Assembly: GCA_046329235.1 (NCBI GenBank)
Contig: JAXLVA010000001.1
Location: 124,001-188,000, forward strand
Reading direction: 5' to 3'
From: JALONH01 sp046329235
GTDB taxonomy: Bacteria > Bacteroidota > Bacteroidia > Cytophagales > Cytophagaceae
Length of the DNA: 64,000 nt
The notes under the pieces: model-generated
Seen by the model: only the letters and a program-made list of their open reading frames with translations
What the model was told of the DNA's origin: nothing
Databases searched by the model: none
Program-made: the position numbers and the translations under genes
Shown here: positions 26,009-33,407 of the stretch, one piece after another
Layout: each line of letters begins with the position of its first letter
Position numbering within the stretch: position 1 is the first letter of the stretch

Positions 26009-26228
26009 TTTGCTGGTTGGTTTTATTGCTTTGGTTATCCTTTTTTTTCATGCGGATTTTAAGTGCCTCATGAATCTGACTAAAGATGAGCCAGATCAAC
26101 CCTCCGGCAATCGCTTTGATGGAGTAATCCATCAGACTTGGAAGATCCACTACTGCAAGGATGTTCAGGATCGCTCCTAATAGAAAGACCGATAAATGGC
26201 TGTGGGTATGTTCAGTGCCTGTGTTCAT
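26001..26228 (-). CDS. Small two-TM membrane protein
   Basis: The 75-residue protein has a His-containing N-terminus (TEHTHSHL). Two hydrophobic segments follow (about 12-30 and 33-52), then a charged tail (RMKKKDNQ). Size and topology fit a class II holin or a small virion membrane protein. No family motif. It overlaps the LEA14-like gene. Confidence 0.62.
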   Translation of the reverse strand: MNTGTEHTHSHLSVFLLGAILNILAVVDLPSLMDYSIKAIAGGLIWLIFSQIHEALKIRMKKKDNQSNKTNQQND

Positions 26229-26306
26229 CTTAGCTTTTCGTTTTATTGATGAATCAAAGGTATGTGGAACATTTAAACTGCTTCTCGTCTTTTCCCTTGC
26301 TCTGCG

Positions 26307-26804
26307 CTAAGCTACCTTGCTTTGCTTTGGATTCCCTTGCTCTGTCTCGCTTTCCGCTACATCTGTTATGGTGTAGGGAAGGTCTATGTGCTCAATGATT
26401 GCCTCGACCTGCGGAATCAGATAATAACCTCCGATCAGATCACCGATCTGCTCTTTGAAAGGAGCCAGCCATCTGCGCATGGTTGTGGGGTGTTTGTTAT
26501 ACAAGGCGCATAGCTCCTTAAACTTATAAGGGCGCACTTCAAAGGGCTTGCTCATCATTTTCTTTTCGCCATCGGAGAGATCACAGTCTATATCATAGAT
26601 GAAGTAGGGGAAGCCAAGCGTATCCTTGATGGCTTCAACCTGACGGATCTTAAAGTATAGTCCGTCCAGGCTGATCTTTACTTCAAAAAGCATCATCCAT
26701 TTACGCAGGGTCTTTGCATCCACTTTATAGATTTCTACCAGTTCTTTGAACTTGTATTCCCGCACTTCAAAAAGTTTCCTGATTTTATATTTCTGTAATG
26801 TCAT
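26307..26804 (-). CDS. Protein with two tandem HTH-like repeats
   Basis: The 165-residue protein consists of two homologous units. Residues about 11-67 (FEVREYKFKELVEIYKVDAK, then TLRKWM) and about 88-146 (FEVRPYKFKELCALYNKHPT, then TMRRWL) align along their length. Each ends with a conserved QVEAI and a Pro-Tyr. The KFKEL ... TxRxW pattern is that of a winged helix-turn-helix of the excisionase/MerR-like type. It is probably a DNA-binding regulator that arose by internal duplication. Its start overlaps the end of the upstream gene. Confidence 0.7.
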   Translation of the reverse strand: MTLQKYKIRKLFEVREYKFKELVEIYKVDAKTLRKWMMLFEVKISLDGLYFKIRQVEAIKDTLGFPYFIYDIDCDLSDGEKKMMSKPFEVRPYKFKELCALYNKHPTTMRRWLAPFKEQIGDLIGGYYLIPQVEAIIEHIDLPYTITDVAESETEQGNPKQSKVA

Positions 26805-27021
26805 AGTCGTTGAAATAATCGTTGTCCTCGTCCGTTTCGCTGTCCAGCTTCAGGATAGCTTCTACTTCCTTTTCATTCTGCTTAATAAGCTCGCATAGCT
26901 TATCTTCTGCCTTAAATAATTCCTGTAGTAAGCCGTGATCGTCCGGGTTTTCCTTTAGCTGGCGGGTTAACTCTTCGATCCGGCCGACAGCCTGAATGTA
27001 CTTTTCATCTTTCTTTCTCAT
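26785..27021 (-). CDS. Small acidic coiled-coil protein
   Basis: The 78-residue protein from the ATG at 27021 (MRKKDEKYIQ) is a helical, probably coiled-coil protein with an acidic tail (DSETDEDNDYF). A longer frame exists upstream only with a TTG start. It overlaps the tandem-repeat gene by 20 bases. Unrecognised. Confidence 0.6.
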   Translation of the reverse strand: MRKKDEKYIQAVGRIEELTRQLKENPDDHGLLQELFKAEDKLCELIKQNEKEVEAILKLDSETDEDNDYFNDYDITEI

Positions 27022-27407
27022 AGTGGTAAGCGTTTCTATCTGTGTTTGTATTGGTGATACAAAGCTGTTGCTTACGCTTACTCTGATACTTGTCAAATCC
27101 CTTACATTACGCTGTAATCCGCTGCTTGGTGCTGCATTCCGTTAGACTGCCTTCGATTCCCTTTTATGTAATAACAAGGCAATACAGTGCCATGCGCTTT
27201 CCTTTGAAAGCACGATCTGTATGATAAAATATTATTACAGACTAGGGATAATGGCAGCTGGGCAGTTCGCCTCCGGTCAGCTCATTAGGGAGTAAAATGT
27301 GTGATCCTTTTTCCATGATGTTGTTTGTTCACGTATGCAGATACCAATCCCATTGAGCTTTTTTTTAAAAAAGCTGTGCTTATTACTGCATGATGTATGA
27401 TTAAAAT
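27022..27407. other. Non-coding gap in the leftward train
   Basis: The 386 bases contain no convincing gene. There is a weak hairpin at 27194-27213 (GCGCTTTC/GAAAGCAC) and an A/T palindrome at 27356-27375 near the end of the XRE-ImmA gene. The start of a transcript for the structural genes must lie here, but I see no clear TAnnTTTG element on the minus strand. A 24-codon frame starting near 27317 is too short to support. Confidence 0.5.
27356..27375 (-). terminator. Weak terminator after the XRE-ImmA gene
   Basis: AGCTTTTTT and AAAAAAGCT form a palindrome 33 bases after the stop of the repressor gene. The stem is mostly A-T, so termination would be weak. Confidence 0.3.
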
Positions 27408-28505
27408 TTAGCTGGTCTTTCCTTTGGATACCCGTAGCCTTGGTCTTGAAGGAACATAGCTTTTGGCAAACTCATGAAGTTTTAATCCCAGTAATTCGGA
27501 AAGCTCTTCTTCACTGTATTGCAGCTCTTCCAGGTATGCATCAATAATCTCTTTTAACAGCTTGGGCTTTTCCTTTTCAAAATCCAGTTCCTTGGGTTCA
27601 ACGGTTTTATACCCGAGGTTGCCCATCTGCTGCCAGAGATACTTATACTGATTGTCACTGATGCCTTTGAGTACATGGGCACGCTTTAGAAGCGATCCCA
27701 TAGAAACCTTCCAGTATTTTTTCAGTTCCTTCAGCTTTTCAATGCTTACCTCACTTAAGTCAGGAGCTATCTCTACTTCCGGCGTTAACAGCTCTGCTGC
27801 AAACATAAAGGCTTCCTGCTCCACATCACGCTCTTCTGAAATCTCTTTTCCTACGTGCAGGCAAAGATGGCCAAGCTCATGGGCAAGTGTCAGACGTGAG
27901 CGGTCTGCCGTAATGTTCTTATTGATGAAAATGATAGGCAGATTGTTTTCAGTTAAAATTGCATGTCCGTCTACTTCAATACCTGCAAAGTCAATATTGG
28001 CAACCAGAATACCATTGTCTTCAAGTACCTTTGTGAAATTCTCTACTCTGCCATGCGGAAGCTTCCAGTATTTGCGAAGCTGTGCAGCGCAAGCGGCAGC
28101 ACTCAGATCTTTTGACAGATCAAAAGTCAGGTAGTTTGGTTCAGGAAGTTCTACGGCACGGATAAGCGTTTCAATATTGATTTTTGAAATATTGATCTTT
28201 GCTTCGGAGAGTTCAATTTCCTTCTTAAGCATTTTCAGCTTGCGTCTGTAATAAGACTTCGAGAAGTCATAGACAGGATGCTGAAGCCTGAAAAAGCTTA
28301 CCGGATAATCCAATGCCTTACTGATACGTTCGATCATATCTTTGACAGGAGTTTGTGAGCCTTTCTCTATGCGGGAAAGATTGCCTTGGTCAGTTTCAAC
28401 CATTGCAGCAAGCTCACGCTGCCCGATGCCTCTGGATTCCCTTGCAAGGATAATCATCTTATAATTGAATTCAGGACTGTTATCCCGAAGCTTGATAATT
28501 TTCAT
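27408..28505 (-). CDS. XRE-ImmA/IrrE fusion regulator (prophage-type repressor/antirepressor)
   Basis: The 365-residue protein has an XRE helix-turn-helix at about 15-70 (LARESRGIGQRELAAMVETD). Downstream is an ImmA/IrrE metallopeptidase domain with the zinc motif LAHELGHLCLH near 209-219. Such proteins control lysis-lysogeny or stress responses by binding DNA and cleaving a repressor. It is co-transcribed with the 202-residue protein upstream (1-base gap). It probably regulates the leftward phage-like genes. Confidence 0.88.
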   Translation of the reverse strand: MKIIKLRDNSPEFNYKMIILARESRGIGQRELAAMVETDQGNLSRIEKGSQTPVKDMIERISKALDYPVSFFRLQHPVYDFSKSYYRRKLKMLKKEIELSEAKINISKINIETLIRAVELPEPNYLTFDLSKDLSAAACAAQLRKYWKLPHGRVENFTKVLEDNGILVANIDFAGIEVDGHAILTENNLPIIFINKNITADRSRLTLAHELGHLCLHVGKEISEERDVEQEAFMFAAELLTPEVEIAPDLSEVSIEKLKELKKYWKVSMGSLLKRAHVLKGISDNQYKYLWQQMGNLGYKTVEPKELDFEKEKPKLLKEIIDAYLEELQYSEEELSELLGLKLHEFAKSYVPSRPRLRVSKGKTS

Positions 28506-28506
28506 A

Positions 28507-29115
28507 TTAGCTTGCTTGCTGTATTTGAACGGTTTGTTTTACGCGGACACGTTTGGCTGGCTTTTCTGCTGTTGGTGTAGTTGCAGCTACAGGCTGCTGA
28601 ATGGTTAAGCCATTAAAGAGTTCCTTGATCCATTCCTGATGTCCTTTCACACGAAGAGCTAGATGAATGCTTCCAATCCCTGTCATAGAGCTGGTAAACG
28701 TATAGCCTGCATACAGGAACATCGGCTTTCTTGGGAAACCTTTAATAACAGTCTGCTGCTTTTCAAACTTTTTACTTTGTAATGTTTTTGCTTTGGCTGG
28801 TTCAAGACGCTTGTTGAACTTATTGAAGCGTATAAAAATCTGGTTACCGATCAGAAGACCGAATACTCCTTTATATTCTTTGCATGCTACACCAGGAACG
28901 TTTGCAAAGTTCTCTTTAACACGTTCCATGATTAGATTCTGAATTAGGGTAGCTTTGGTTCTGGAGTTAAACGTAATGATTCGCTCTTTGGAATAACAGT
29001 CGTATCCGACCAGATCCATGTAATCTGTAAAGCCTTTTTTAATGCTGCTGGTTAATTTTGACAGGTGAGGGGCTAATATCTCTTCTGATTCGGCGAGTGA
29101 AAGTTTTAGTCGCAT
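28507..29115 (-). CDS. Hypothetical partner of the XRE-ImmA regulator
   Basis: The 202-residue protein is unrecognised. It has a helical N-terminus and a central beta region (VFGLLIGNQIFIRFNKFNKR). The tail is rich in Ala/Pro/Lys (about 170-202). It directly precedes the XRE-ImmA gene and starts 25 bases after a good promoter -7 element. Antitoxin, toxin or antirepressor partner roles are all possible. Confidence 0.65.
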   Translation of the reverse strand: MRLKLSLAESEEILAPHLSKLTSSIKKGFTDYMDLVGYDCYSKERIITFNSRTKATLIQNLIMERVKENFANVPGVACKEYKGVFGLLIGNQIFIRFNKFNKRLEPAKAKTLQSKKFEKQQTVIKGFPRKPMFLYAGYTFTSSMTGIGSIHLALRVKGHQEWIKELFNGLTIQQPVAATTPTAEKPAKRVRVKQTVQIQQAS

Positions 29116-29139
29116 AAGTCTTTTGAATTAGATTATGCA

Positions 29140-29147
29140 CAAATATA
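29140..29147 (-). promoter_or_regulatory. Promoter -7 element of the regulator operon
   Basis: On the minus strand TATATTTG matches the Bacteroidota -7 consensus exactly. It lies 25 bases upstream of the 202-residue gene start. The -33 element is poorly conserved. Confidence 0.5.
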
Positions 29148-29170
29148 CGACTGTTTTCCAAAAGTGTTTA

Positions 29171-29270
29171 AAATATGCGCTAAAATATTTAGTAAAATAA
29201 TTAAGTAGTTGAAATACAGATAAAAAATAATTAAATTATGGTTGAAATTGAGTTAAATATGCGTTAAAAT
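29171..29270. repeat. Pair of 16-bp direct repeats, candidate operators
   Basis: AAATATGCGCTAAAAT at 29171-29186 and AAATATGCGTTAAAAT at 29255-29270 differ at one base. They lie upstream of the XRE-ImmA operon promoter, a typical place for repressor binding sites. Confidence 0.5.
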
Positions 29271-29464
29271 TAACTTAAAGACTTCTTTAATTCGCTAATT
29301 GCATAGTTATGTAAATCATATTGAAAGTATAATAAGGATAGTTGGAAATCGATAATACGATCCGGTTCTGTCTGTGCTCTTTTTATTTCCTTAACTTGCT
29401 TTAGTATTTTGGTTTGTTCAATCATATGCTCTTCAATGGCTTTTTCTATAGCGGTTGTTTCCAT
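29270..29464 (-). CDS. Small helical hypothetical protein
   Basis: The 64-residue protein has a charged helical N-terminal half (AIEKAIEEHMIEQTKILKQV) and a hydrophobic second half. It is the third of three small leftward genes that diverge from the pAgo operon. Unrecognised. Confidence 0.5.
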   Translation of the reverse strand: METTAIEKAIEEHMIEQTKILKQVKEIKRAQTEPDRIIDFQLSLLYFQYDLHNYAISELKKSLS

Positions 29465-29513
29465 ATCAACTGGTTTAAATTAAGAGCAATTTATTTAATT
29501 AGAGTTTCAACAA

Positions 29514-29654
29514 TCATAGTTTTGGTCTTTTACCTAGATTATTAATTACCCAGATCAACTCATATGGATTCATTGGCTGCCTTTTGATAAGGATAACAAC
29601 CATATCATATACCCATAATAGTGGAAACATAATTTTATACATCACTTTTTTCAT
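29514..29654 (-). CDS. Very small single-TM protein
   Basis: A 46-residue product from the ATG at 29654 (MKKVMYKIMFPLLWVYDMVV) has one hydrophobic segment and a short polar tail. Longer starts at 29672 and 29696 exist but overlap the upstream gene more. Unrecognised. The lack of supporting homology keeps confidence low. Confidence 0.4.
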   Translation of the reverse strand: MKKVMYKIMFPLLWVYDMVVILIKRQPMNPYELIWVINNLGKRPKL

Positions 29655-29901
29655 TGCTCTTATTCTTTTCATTAGCTGTTGTAAGAAACTGGTCAAGGAA
29701 ATAAACCCGGGTCATAATCTCCTTAAAGTTATTCGGATACCATTCCGGATCAATATTTATAAGTATAAAGTATATAAGCTCCTGTATGCTATGCTGAATC
29801 TCTTGAGGTGTTATCGAACCAAACAATTCATCCAAAGCATGGATTGTTTCTTCTGATAGTTCACTGTTTGAAGGCAGTATTACGACTTTTTTATCTTGCA
29901 T
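29635..29901 (-). CDS. Small acidic hypothetical protein
   Basis: The 88-residue protein is acidic and helical (NSELSEETIHALDELFGS). It is transcribed divergently from the XRE-pAgo-SIR2 operon across a 138-bp region containing a perfect inverted repeat. It may be co-regulated with the defence operon. Unrecognised. Confidence 0.55.
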   Translation of the reverse strand: MQDKKVVILPSNSELSEETIHALDELFGSITPQEIQHSIQELIYFILINIDPEWYPNNFKEIMTRVYFLDQFLTTANEKNKSNEKSDV

Positions 29902-29947
29902 AGCTATTCGGTTTGTTTATTCAATTTATATTAAAAAGTAGTATATT

Positions 29948-29971
29948 ACAAATAAGTTGTTACTTATTTGT
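29948..29971. promoter_or_regulatory. Perfect inverted repeat, probable operator of the pAgo operon
   Basis: ACAAATAAGT, a 4-nt spacer TGTT, and ACTTATTTGT form a perfect 10-bp dyad. TTTG (-33-like) occurs in the right arm on the plus strand and in the left arm on the minus strand. The XRE protein encoded 69 bases downstream is the obvious candidate ligand. Binding would shut both divergent promoters. Confidence 0.6.
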
Positions 29972-30039
29972 TGTTATTTATGTGTCGTAACATAATTGCT
30001 GCTTTTATTCGATTTTGCTATTGTAAAAAATCAATAGTG

Positions 30040-30297
30040 ATGGCTAAGAAAGTAAAAGAAAAAGCGACTGAAAAAGCACCTTTAGATAAAAGAATCCAGG
30101 CAATTGCAGATAAACTTCAAAAAATGAGAAAAGAAGAAGGTTATACAAGTTATGAAAGCTTTGCTATCGATAAAGAATTGTCAAGGGTGCAGTATTGGAG
30201 ATTAGAAAAAGGTACCAATTTTAGGTTTACAAGTCTTTTACAGATTTTAGATGCACATGGAGTGACTTTGGAGGAGTTCTTTAAGGGAATTAAGTAA
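30040..30297 (+). CDS. XRE-type helix-turn-helix regulator of the pAgo operon
   Basis: The 85-residue protein from ATG 30040 (MAKKVKEKATEK) has a Lys-rich head. An HTH follows: RIQAIADKLQKMRKEEGY, then SYESFAIDKELSRVQYWRLE with GTNFRFTSLLQILDAHGVTL. A longer frame upstream to 29968 encodes an unlikely hydrophobic extension. It starts the operon, 14 bases before the Argonaute gene. It is probably an autorepressor acting on the nearby dyad. Confidence 0.82.
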   Translation: MAKKVKEKATEKAPLDKRIQAIADKLQKMRKEEGYTSYESFAIDKELSRVQYWRLEKGTNFRFTSLLQILDAHGVTLEEFFKGIK

Positions 30298-30311
30298 TAT
30301 ATTATTTTAAT

Positions 30312-32195
30312 ATGAGAAATATTAGACTAAACTTTTTACCGTTTGAAAGCCAGGATTTTGGTATAAAAGTCTACAGAAAAAAAATAGAAGAAAATAATTT
30401 TATTTCAAATGCAGATTATTATGACTTGCCAGATTTAGATGGAAATAATGCTAAATATGAAATTGTTTATCAGGAGGAAGAAGGATATGAAGAATATAAG
30501 CTTCCGCCATATTTTAAAACAGGTATAGTATGTAAAAATATTTTTGATAAATTAAAAAATGCCACGAATGGACTCTCTAATATTTTTGTTAAGTCAGATG
30601 ATGAATATAATCGTAGACTATTTGTAGAATTTGAAAAACATCCTAAAGGACGAAAATGTATTTGGATGGAGCCATATTTTTTGAAAAGCAAACAATTGTG
30701 GGGTATTCAAATTGGTTTTCAATTTTTAGTGAATGATGCTCTAAAGATAAATGGTAAAGCAACAATTGATAGGGATATTTTGATTGCCAGCGGTACGCTA
30801 AATGCCAAAGGGCAAAGCAACTTCGACTTTTATTTGTTTAAGCATAACTATTTTAATCTTTTTATTAAAAACATATTGCCTGGAATAAATAATAAGCTTG
30901 AATATAAACTTACGAATGAACTATATGCTATAGATAGCAATCAATTAAAAGCTAAAGAATATATATTCAAAAATGGAGCTATTAATAACTCTTCTTATAT
31001 AGGTTTAACTAAGAATGAACCATTAGAAAGAGCCGATGATAATCTCTATTTTAATTTTATTTATCGTAAACAAGATAGAGACTATGCGGTAGCATTGTTA
31101 AAGGGGTTAAGAGGAGAATCTTACCCGAGTCAATTTAGCGGCTTGAATAAAATTTTCAAGATTGATTTTTCTAATGAACGAATTAAAGGTATTTCGATTG
31201 ATGACTTTGACGATACTACTATTGATAATCAAATTGAAGAAATAAAAAAGTCTGATAAAAATATATTGCCTGTCATTATAACATTGACGAAAAAAGATGA
31301 TGAAAGTGATAGGTTATATTTTAAGCTTAAACATAAATTTACTAATGCAGGAATTCCTTGTCAAGTTGTAACAAAAGAATTAATAGGGAATGAAAATTCA
31401 ATAAAATATTCCTTGGGAAATATAGCATTGCAAATGTTTTCTAAAGCTGGAGGAAAACCTTGGAAAATGAAACCTGCAACAAATGAATATTTAATAATTG
31501 GTATTGGGCAGTCTTATAATATAGAGCATGAAGAAAATGGAAATGTAATAGAGAAGAATATTACTTATTCAGTACTTACGGATTCAAGTGGTATATTCAA
31601 AGACTTACAAGTTTTGGGAGAAGGCGTTGAGACAGATGATACTTATTATAAAACTCAAGTTGCCAATATTGTCAAGATTATAAATAGTTCTTCTTATAAA
31701 AAAATTGTTATTCATACTCCATTTAGGTTAAGCAAGAATAAAATTTTGGATAAAGTAGCAGAAAGCGTAAGCAATGAAATTGAGTTGTCAGTTTTGGTAA
31801 TTAATAATAAAACTGATCATTTTGGATTTGACTATGCTAATAATGGATTAATTCCATTTGAAAGTACTTTTGTAAAATTAGCTTCAGATGAATATGTTGT
31901 TTGGTTTGAAGGGTTGCAAAATAATACTCCTAAAATTACTAAGCGCTTTTCTAATCCTTTGCTTATTAAATTTTGGTATACAAATAAAAATGAATTGTTT
32001 CAAAATTATATATACAAGGAAAATCTTCTTCAAGATTGTATAAATCTGTCAGGTGCCAATTGGCGAGGCTTTAAAGCTAAGCAATTACCCGTTTCAGTCT
32101 TTTACTGTCAACGGATAGCAGAATTTATTGGCAAATTCAGAGAGTATAAATTGGAACATATTGATATTAACAATCTTAAACCTTGGTTCTTGTAA
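30312..32195 (+). CDS. ago: Prokaryotic Argonaute, catalytically inactive
   Basis: The 627-residue protein has an N-terminal region of about 300 residues (N/L1/L2-like, no clear PAZ). A MID domain (about 310-385) and a PIWI domain (about 390-627) follow. The MID guide 5'-phosphate pocket looks intact: Y336, K340, Q351 and K378 in FSKAGGKPWKM. The PIWI start reads YLIIGIGQSY where active enzymes have the first catalytic Asp, and the other acids are not evident. The C-terminal NWRGFKAKQLPVSVFYCQ is a hallmark of the family. It should therefore bind guide and target without cutting, and signal to the SIR2 protein encoded 1 nt downstream. It resembles long-B or PAZ-less pAgos. Confidence 0.9.
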   Translation: MRNIRLNFLPFESQDFGIKVYRKKIEENNFISNADYYDLPDLDGNNAKYEIVYQEEEGYEEYKLPPYFKTGIVCKNIFDKLKNATNGLSNIFVKSDDEYNRRLFVEFEKHPKGRKCIWMEPYFLKSKQLWGIQIGFQFLVNDALKINGKATIDRDILIASGTLNAKGQSNFDFYLFKHNYFNLFIKNILPGINNKLEYKLTNELYAIDSNQLKAKEYIFKNGAINNSSYIGLTKNEPLERADDNLYFNFIYRKQDRDYAVALLKGLRGESYPSQFSGLNKIFKIDFSNERIKGISIDDFDDTTIDNQIEEIKKSDKNILPVIITLTKKDDESDRLYFKLKHKFTNAGIPCQVVTKELIGNENSIKYSLGNIALQMFSKAGGKPWKMKPATNEYLIIGIGQSYNIEHEENGNVIEKNITYSVLTDSSGIFKDLQVLGEGVETDDTYYKTQVANIVKIINSSSYKKIVIHTPFRLSKNKILDKVAESVSNEIELSVLVINNKTDHFGFDYANNGLIPFESTFVKLASDEYVVWFEGLQNNTPKITKRFSNPLLIKFWYTNKNELFQNYIYKENLLQDCINLSGANWRGFKAKQLPVSVFYCQRIAEFIGKFREYKLEHIDINNLKPWFL

Positions 32196-32196
32196 T

Positions 32197-33276
32197 ATGA
32201 GGAAGCAATTTGGAAAAGATAAGATTATTATTCTTTTAGGGGCGGGAGCTAGTTGTGATGCAGGAATTAAAAATTCTTATCAGATGATAACTGAAATCGA
32301 GAGCTCTTTAAAGGATTCTTGGAAAGAGTATAGTGAGTTATATAATTATATTCATAGCTCACATTATCATTTAGAAAGAATTAAAGGGACTGAGGCAAAA
32401 AATATATATTTCAATATAGAAAGTCTCGTTGGATTATTGGATGCCATAATTCGGATATCGACTAAAGAGGTGGATATTTATCCTTTTATTGGCAGTTGGG
32501 AAAAAGAATTACTAACTGTAGCGGGATTAAGATTAGAGAAAGCTCAAGAGTTTAAGAAGTTAATTCTTGAAAAGATGAAAAATAGCTGGCTTAGTCCTGA
32601 ACAGTTTGTTGTTAACTCATCTTACTATAAAAAAATTAAAGAGCTTGGCTACAATTATCCTTTAAAAATATTCTCTTTAAACTACGATATGTCTGTAGAA
32701 AAGAACCTTGAAAGTAGTGAAATATTATTGGAGAGGGGATTTAATGATCAACGAATTTGGGATTATAGATTATATGAGCCGACTGAAGAAAAGGAAGTAA
32801 ATTATTTTTTATACAAATTGCATGGATCATTAGATTGGAAAAGAGATGCAGAAAATCGTTTAACATATACTGACAATGTAAGTAATGTTGATCCTTTAAA
32901 AATGGAAATTATTTTTGGAGTGCAAAATAAACTTCAATCATATGATCCTTATCTTTTTTATTTTTATTCTTTTAGAGAAGCATGTATAGATGCTGATTTG
33001 ATTATTATTAGTGGTTATGGTTTTTTAGATAAGCACATAAATGATAATATAACGAGTGCCATTAAACTTGATTTAAATAAAAAATTACTTGTAAATGTTT
33101 ATGAAAAAGACCTGGAAAAGTTTAAACAAGATATAATTCCCAAGCTTGGAATAAATGAATCTAATTTTCATATAGAAAATAAATTAGCAAAGGAATTTTT
33201 TAATGAAAATTTTAATCTTGATTATTTTTCATCTTTATATCCCGATGGTGAAAATGATGATGCAGTTTTGCCGTAA
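32197..33276 (+). CDS. SIR2-domain NADase-like effector of the pAgo system
   Basis: The 359-residue protein starts at the ATG one base after the Argonaute stop. The NAD-binding GAGAS is at 15-19. FSLNYD (N162, D164) and KLHGSLDW (catalytic-type His209) follow, and GYGFLDKHIN near 273-282. This is the SIR2_2-like arrangement of defence NADases (ThsA, DSR, SPARSA, pAgo-associated SIR2). No APAZ domain or TM segment is visible. When the guide-loaded Argonaute recognises foreign DNA it would hydrolyse NAD and stop growth. This role is inferred from family and context. Confidence 0.88.
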   Translation: MRKQFGKDKIIILLGAGASCDAGIKNSYQMITEIESSLKDSWKEYSELYNYIHSSHYHLERIKGTEAKNIYFNIESLVGLLDAIIRISTKEVDIYPFIGSWEKELLTVAGLRLEKAQEFKKLILEKMKNSWLSPEQFVVNSSYYKKIKELGYNYPLKIFSLNYDMSVEKNLESSEILLERGFNDQRIWDYRLYEPTEEKEVNYFLYKLHGSLDWKRDAENRLTYTDNVSNVDPLKMEIIFGVQNKLQSYDPYLFYFYSFREACIDADLIIISGYGFLDKHINDNITSAIKLDLNKKLLVNVYEKDLEKFKQDIIPKLGINESNFHIENKLAKEFFNENFNLDYFSSLYPDGENDDAVLP

Positions 33277-33366
33277 TTTTATGAATAAGATCATATTTCA
33301 AAGAAGCTTACAAAGCCTTTTTTAATAGTTGCGTAAATACTTGAAGTATTTAGGTTGTATTTTATA

Positions 33367-33403
33367 AATATTTATTGAAATAAAACAAATTTCAATAAAT
33401 ATT
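33367..33403. promoter_or_regulatory. Perfect inverted repeat before the metal-resistance operon
   Basis: AATATTTATTGAAAT, a 7-nt loop and its reverse complement ATTTCAATAAATATT form a 15-bp dyad. TATGTTTG at 33407-33414, a -7-like element, follows within 4 bases, so a bound protein would block RNA polymerase. No metal-sensor gene lies nearby. Confidence 0.55.
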
Positions 33404-33407
33404 CTCT

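Noticed and set aside
27243..27317. 24-codon ORF on the minus strand
   Set aside because: Too short, with no overlap, coupling or recognisable motif to support translation.
32128..32196. Longer start for the SIR2 gene
   Set aside because: The upstream ATG lies inside the Argonaute gene and adds a non-homologous leader; the ATG at 32197 gives the normal SIR2 N-terminus right before GAGAS.
4265..33276. Integrative conjugative element
   Set aside because: No relaxase, coupling protein or type IV secretion gene was recognised.
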